A model generated the notes under the pieces. That model saw nothing but the letters and a program-made list of their open reading frames with translations. It searched no databases and had not been told where the DNA came from. Position numbers and translations under genes: made by a program. Below, piece after piece: positions 57,701-64,000 of a stretch of 64,000 bases of DNA. The number at the start of each line of letters is the position of its first letter. The stretch's first letter is position 1. The DNA comes from Thermomucor indicae-seudaticae. Its lineage: Eukaryota > Mucoromycota > Mucoromycetes > Mucorales > Lichtheimiaceae. The stretch covers positions 1 through 64,000 of the forward strand of contig JSYX01000020.1 in NCBI GenBank assembly GCA_000787465.1, given 5' to 3'.

Positions 57701-57966
57701 CCCTGAAAGTGGCTACCGTCGAACCAAATGAGACCGGTCATTAAAGACTCAGGCAGTCGTGGGCGAGTGCCAAAGTACAAGTTGGGGCGATAAGTACCCC
57801 ACAGCAGAGAATCATTAGCAGCTTGTCCTGCATTCAGGATGAATTGTGCGTCATCTGGACTCAGGGCAGCCTGAGTGGTGGCTGCTAGCAACGTGAAAAC
57901 TATCATAACGAGCTTCACCCATGAAGCATGACATGAGTACGGCCGCGACGGTAATAGACGCGCCAT
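54712..57966 (-). CDS. CWH41: Mannosyl-oligosaccharide glucosidase I (GH63, ER)
   Basis: Fourteen exons (57966..57693, 57625..57473, 57420..57373, 57309..57224, 57164..57092, 57024..56923, 56855..56680, 56618..56573, 56508..56205, 56142..56092, 56031..55346, 55291..55044, 54985..54896, 54837..54712) give 820 aa. It removes the outermost glucose from Glc3Man9GlcNAc2 on new glycoproteins. Seen: a signal anchor near the N-terminus ([17 protein letters not shown]), the GH63 N-domain start [52 protein letters not shown], and the catalytic (alpha/alpha)6 domain with [25 protein letters not shown] (candidate catalytic Asp) and [13 protein letters not shown] (candidate catalytic Glu), ending [15 protein letters not shown]. 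All 13 introns (52-67 bp) close the frame. In-frame sequence upstream of 57966 begins only with TTG. Confidence 0.96.
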
Positions 57967-58255
57967 GGCTTGTTGATGAACAAATCGATCTACGTGTCCA
58001 AGAGTTGCTCTTTTCGTGCCATTCAGATACCGCTCCGATTGCGCCAAGCATAAACTTATGCTTGTAAGCTAGACTCAAACAAAAGGGAACTTGTAATAAT
58101 ACTAGGACTATCGTTGTTTACAGTTCTGAACCGTGTCTGCTTCTTTAATGTTATAACTGAAGATTCCACCGTACAGCAAGCCATTGAGCTTTCGTAGATA
58201 TAAAAGGAACGTATGAGTAGCGTTGGCGCATTGCAAAGCAACTTATTTCTCTGAC

Positions 58256-58558
58256 TTACAAAGCCTTGGAGCCGCCACCGTTATTATCGTTGTTGATAAC
58301 CATGTTCTCGTCGCAATTATCACTACTTTGAGTGGTCTTGGAGACCTTAACATTGGTGCTCCCAATGCCTCCTTTAAGGATACCATTCCCCTGATAACAA
58401 TCGCTTCGTCAACAGGCAATTGTCTGTTTGAGCAGTAAAAATTCTCACCAAACCGATTTTGGCACCCTCATTGTTGGAGCGCCCGAGATATTGTTTAGGA
58501 ACAGGCACGGCGGAGACGCAGTAAAAAAAGCAGCAGCGATCATAGAATACGCCTTCAT
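58256..58558 (-). pseudogene. Small secreted-protein gene with an apparent 1-nt frameshift in its signal peptide
   Basis: Exon 1 (58558..58449) starts with a signal-peptide-like MKAYSMIAAAFF, then a run of seven T (A on plus, 58523-58529) puts the frame off by one. In the neighbouring register the sequence continues as a mature-like VPVPKQYLGRSNNEGAKIG up to a donor GTGAGA. Exon 2 (58390..58256) continues in phase with GGIGSTNVKVSKTT, SSDNCDENM and a Gly/Asn-rich end to TAA. A TATA box lies 42 nt upstream of the ATG. Exon 1 is 110 nt, one base short of a whole frame. This is either a recent null allele or a homopolymer sequencing error in a real gene of about 80 aa. No family recognised. Confidence 0.5.
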
Positions 58559-58599
58559 TTTTCCTTTGTTGAAGGTGCACTTCGTATATTTTCAGCGTC

Positions 58600-58606
58600 T
58601 TTTATA
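58600..58606 (-). promoter_or_regulatory. TATA box of the small secreted-protein gene
   Basis: Minus strand AAAGTATAAAAGACG; TATAAAA 42 nt before the ATG at 58558. Confidence 0.55.
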
Positions 58607-59372
58607 CTTTGCTCGGGCTTTGGGGAAGGTCATGGTCCTCCCTAACCCGTTCAGTCCTCTTGCTCCTTAAAAGTTTCTCTGTTCACAGATGTCCAAACGG
58701 TGGGAGATGCCCGCCTTGACACAGTAATAGCATCCCTTGTCGTAAGAACATTATAGCTTTTTGTTATTTTTATCAAATATCTCCTTAGCACATAAAACAA
58801 ACTTTATTCCTCCTGCATCTCTTACATCACGGATAAGCACAGGCCGAGCGAGTAATTCGCGGATATTATGTAGAGAGGTCGTCTTTTGGCTGGTAACTCA
58901 TTGCCCACATCACTAGAAACCAATAACTCCCCCGGTTTTGAATCGAGGCGTCGCTAGTTGCATGATTTTGCTTGACATGAAACAACTCTCAGTTTCTCTT
59001 GCATGGTTCTCTGCACAAAGCTACTGTTGTTGAAACGTAAAACACAAGACTTGATACATCGGACGAACGCGACCATTGAAATACCAAGACATCAAAGTTA
59101 TCCGGGTTTAAATAATCCAGGTATCTTTTCGTGTAATGTAACTATTCCCTGTGCGTCGATGAGCTATAGACACCGGTCTTACGTATATTACATATTAACA
59201 TTGGAAGGATGATACGTGAAAGCCCAAAGAGAATAACGACATCGCAGTGAACAAGTTGATACTTACAAGCACATATAGAAGAGTAAAGGGAAAAAGAGAA
59301 GGAATATAAAGGAGAGAAAGAGAAAGAAGAAGAAGACGACTATATTCGGTTGATCCCATTTATTCCCCCCTC
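58607..59372. other. Intergenic, no gene seen
   Basis: About 770 bp including the 3' UTR of the GSK-3 gene. A GA-rich stretch at 59285-59335 (plus strand). No coding region supported. Confidence 0.45.
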
Positions 59373-60932
59373 TCAACGCGGCGTTCTGCTCTTTAGTTCA
59401 GCGATCGGAATCGGATGGAAGTCATGAACGTCAATACCCCGTGAAAGCAAGTCTGCTTCTGCATGCGGAGGGACAAGCTTGTTTATCAAATCAGGCTTTA
59501 TTGAAAGCTCTAACGGACGAAGTCAATCAATCTTGTTTCCAACTGACAAGCTTGTCTTGTCTCTTACCGTGTTCGCTAAAGTCGAATAACTTCGGTAGAG
59601 GCTTGCCATTTGGCAGTCGCGTTTCGGGATCACGCAGCTCATCGAAGAAAGGATGTGCCATAGCGTCAATAGCTGATAACCGTTTCATCGGCGCGTACTG
59701 CAACAATTGGCTTATAAATTCGATCGCCTCTGGCGGTGTGCGAGATTTGAAAATCTTTGTGAATGCAGTCAGTCTCATACGATCATACAAAACGGCGCGC
59801 ACATTTCGATTACCTTCGAGAACGGATGCGGTTTAATCTGTGGGAACCGATGTTCCGTATAATTCGGATTCATGGCGAGAAGCTGTTCCTTTGTAGGGGT
59901 TCCAAGAACTTTGATAATTTCCACTAACTGGTCGATTCCGCTTTCACCTGGGAACATGGGTTGACAAAGCATCAATTCGGCCATGACACAACCAGTGGAC
60001 CAGATATCAATGTTGACAGTGTAGTTGGTTGCACCAAATATCAACTCTGGTGCCCGGTAGTAGCGGGAGCAAATGTACGATACGTTAGGTTCATTTGGTA
60101 CCAGTACCTTGGCACTATAACAGTGTTTCATTTTGAATTTCCCGAATTATAACGAAGAGTCAAGGGGTGCACTCGTACCTTCCGAAATCGCACAATTTCA
60201 GTACGCCGCTTGCGGGATCTAGTAAGAGGTTCTGTGGTTTGATATCGCGATGACATATTCCCAAAGAATGGATGTATGCGAGCGAGCGTAAAAGTTGATA
60301 GGTATAAAGCTTGACAAGCAGCATTGGTACCGATTGTTTCGCCTTTGCATAATGCCGTGACGCTCGATATACTGTCTCTGGAATGTATTCCAAAACCAAA
60401 TTGAGATAGACCTCTTCTTTCTAAAGGAACATGAATATCAACTCAAAACTCCTGTTATACAATCCTCTGTTTTATAAAGGATCTTACCTTTACGTCACCA
60501 TGGCTGTAAAAGAATGCTTTCAGAGACACGATATTTGGATGAGACACGCTACGCATGATCTGCAGTTCTCGGTTCTACAAGCGGTAGGATGTAAGAAAAG
60601 CAAAATAAACCCCCCTGATGAAACATTTAATACCTTGAACCGCCTATCTTGCAGCACTTTCTTTATAGCCACTTCTTCACCTGTGCGTAAAAGTTTGGCC
60701 TGGTATACCACACCGAACGAACCATTACCAGCAACTTTATAGTTGGAGTAATGGAGTTGAATATCTTGCCCAGTTTTACCATCTTTGGCAGCCACTTTGA
60801 TAACTTTGAGTGGATCCGCGTCCCCTACATAGGCACCCCGAGAAAAGACGTTAGCGTAACGCAACTAAAGTAGGACCTTGATAGGGAAGTTTTACCCATG
60901 ATCTTTAATCCACTCATTGGACCGTGCGCCAT
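59373..60932 (-). CDS. GSK-3/shaggy-family Ser/Thr protein kinase
   Basis: Seven exons (60932..60896, 60824..60634, 60574..60488, 60420..60179, 60114..59814, 59754..59568, 59509..59373) give 393 aa. Kinase landmarks: glycine loop GNGSFGVVY (45-53), VAIKK (catalytic Lys 67), [18 protein letters not shown], the GSK-3 activation loop [18 protein letters not shown] with its phospho-Tyr, [12 protein letters not shown], and the family C-terminal [16 protein letters not shown]. The start codon lies just after an acceptor-like TCTCTCTTAG (60942-60951), so the 5' UTR is probably spliced. GSK-3 kinases act in stress, cell-wall and developmental signalling; yeast has Rim11, Mck1, Mrk1, Ygk3, and this could be any orthologue of that group. 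Confidence 0.97.
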
Positions 60933-62217
60933 TGAGGATTATAGTAGAGTCGGACTAAGAGAGAAAAGAGAGGGTAAATAGATAAGTCAAGTAAAACAGT
61001 CTAAAGATAAGGAAAACAGAATGAAGGGTTGATAAAAGACTTGTCTGATGTCGCATCTGGGTTGCTCGTCGTCAAACTCGTTTGTTGTCTCCGTTTCCAT
61101 CAGTCCAGTTATGCGAGGGCGATTGAAAAAAAATACGGAACATTTCACGTAAAAAGAAGAGGAATGGTTACTTACTTTACGAATTTGAAGAAGAGAAAGA
61201 GAAGAATACAAAGAGAGAGAAACAGGGTTGTTGTTCGTTATTGAGTTACAAAAGTAGCGAAAACAAAAAACCTCCACTTGCCCCTTCTTGTCAGCCAAAG
61301 GCCTCGTGTTCATCCCGCTCATCCAAAGAAGGCAACCGTTGCGTTTATAGTTTAAAACGTTTCTTACCAAGGACAATAAAACCAACGCAGAGACCAGTAA
61401 TAACCGCGAAATATGTTCCATTATGCCTTGCCATTCCGTGCAGACAGAGACAATTATCCGCTCAGAGTCTTTTTTTGCAGACCTTTTGCGCGGAAGTCAT
61501 AAATAGACCACGTCCTTGTCTTTGTTCCACCATTATTGCGAATTGTTGGCATTAATTACATGTTATGCATCCACAAAAATAAGGCTGTTGGGGATATAAA
61601 ATGTTATCAATCGTCTAAGAAGCTGTGTTTAGCGGAAATCCCCAAAAACTGGAGCACTTTGGACAGTAGAGTCAGCAAAAAACGTTAACCGTGGCTTCAA
61701 CGATAAGGTGGCAAAAGGCAGCCCCAAATCAGATCATCCTAATTGGGATAGCATGGCATTGTTATTGATAAGTCCAACTTGTCTATGACATGATATGGCC
61801 TATGAACGAAGCCTTAACGCTAGGGTCGAAGGTATAATCTAAGGCAGTGAACCATTTCATAGTTAGCTAAAAGCTCTGAAACCACAAGCCTACTATGCAC
61901 CAAGAATTTGCAAGCTTAGTAGAAACGTCCTTCTTTAAGAAAGCAAGGCCAGTAATGAAGCCTTTGTTGTCAATACAGATGCTTATCTTATCTTTCGAGT
62001 CCTCATCATAGAGCACATCCTTTCAAGTAGTAAATCGGTTGCGCACATCTTGTTAAAAATAATCACTAAAGTAATAATTTCACAGAAAGGACAGAACAGT
62101 GTGATATTTGACGTTGATATATGGTTAACAGACTAGCTGCAATAGACAACGAGTCCGGGTCCGAGTTAAATAAAAGGTACACGCGAAGCAACTCTTTGGA
62201 TTGGGAAACGCTCTTTC
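60933..62217. other. Intergenic, includes spliced 5' UTR of GSK-3
   Basis: About 1.3 kb. The minus-strand acceptor TCTCTCTTAG near 60942-60951 suggests a leader intron. The upstream leader exon is not located with confidence. No other gene seen. Confidence 0.4.
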
Positions 62218-63963
<1,746 letters not shown>

Positions 63964-64000
63964 CTGTTTCAACACTATAGCTCAGTAACAACGGAACCGA

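Overview
The window is nuclear DNA of a filamentous fungus. Every recognisable gene is eukaryotic, and most are split by 52-82 bp introns with GT-AG (sometimes GC-AG) ends and CTAAC/CTGAC-like branch sites. The gene set points to an early-diverging lineage, most likely Mucoromycota and perhaps Mucorales: a BTG/TOB protein, a plant/animal-style inositol transporter with a Cys-rich loop, a full-length GH63 glucosidase I and a Cdc24 ending in PB1. That placement is inference. I saw no rRNA, tRNA, CRISPR array, intact transposon or virus-like gene.

Layout. 1-14 kb is gene-dense: an ABCB-type full transporter (-), the tRNA m1A58 methyltransferase catalytic subunit Trm61 (-) divergent from a Mis14/Nsl1-like kinetochore protein (+), an Iml2/TTC39 protein (+) and an inositol/sugar transporter (-). 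14-28.9 kb is gene-poor. It holds mitochondrial ribosomal protein bL13m, the mitochondrial Fe-S co-chaperone Hsc20/Jac1 and several tiny genes: a six-cysteine secreted protein, two single-pass membrane proteins and some degraded-looking coding pieces. 28.9-64 kb is dense again: Cdc24 RhoGEF, BTG/TOB, a mitochondrial PP2C (Ptc7-like), a GPI-anchored acidic secreted protein, protein disulfide isomerase, a CorA-type metal transporter, a large-subunit catalase, a coiled-coil protein, a CSC1/TMEM63 channel, an SH3 + Ras-association polarity protein, a VanZ-like membrane protein, glucosidase I, a small secreted-protein gene with an apparent frameshift, a GSK-3 kinase and the 3' part of a Yak1 kinase running off the right edge.

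There is no operon-like or cluster logic; this is ordinary fungal mosaic order. Themes that recur are ER protein folding and glycan trimming (PDI, glucosidase I), polarity signalling (Cdc24, SH3/RA protein), stress signalling (Yak1, GSK-3, catalase) and mitochondria (bL13m, Hsc20, Ptc7).

Exon models were built by hand: I joined reading frames at splice sites and checked that exon lengths sum to an intact frame. About 97 introns were modelled. Four have GC-AG ends, all with the identical donor GCAAGT, and one (in Yak1) seems to have a non-canonical donor. No database search was possible.
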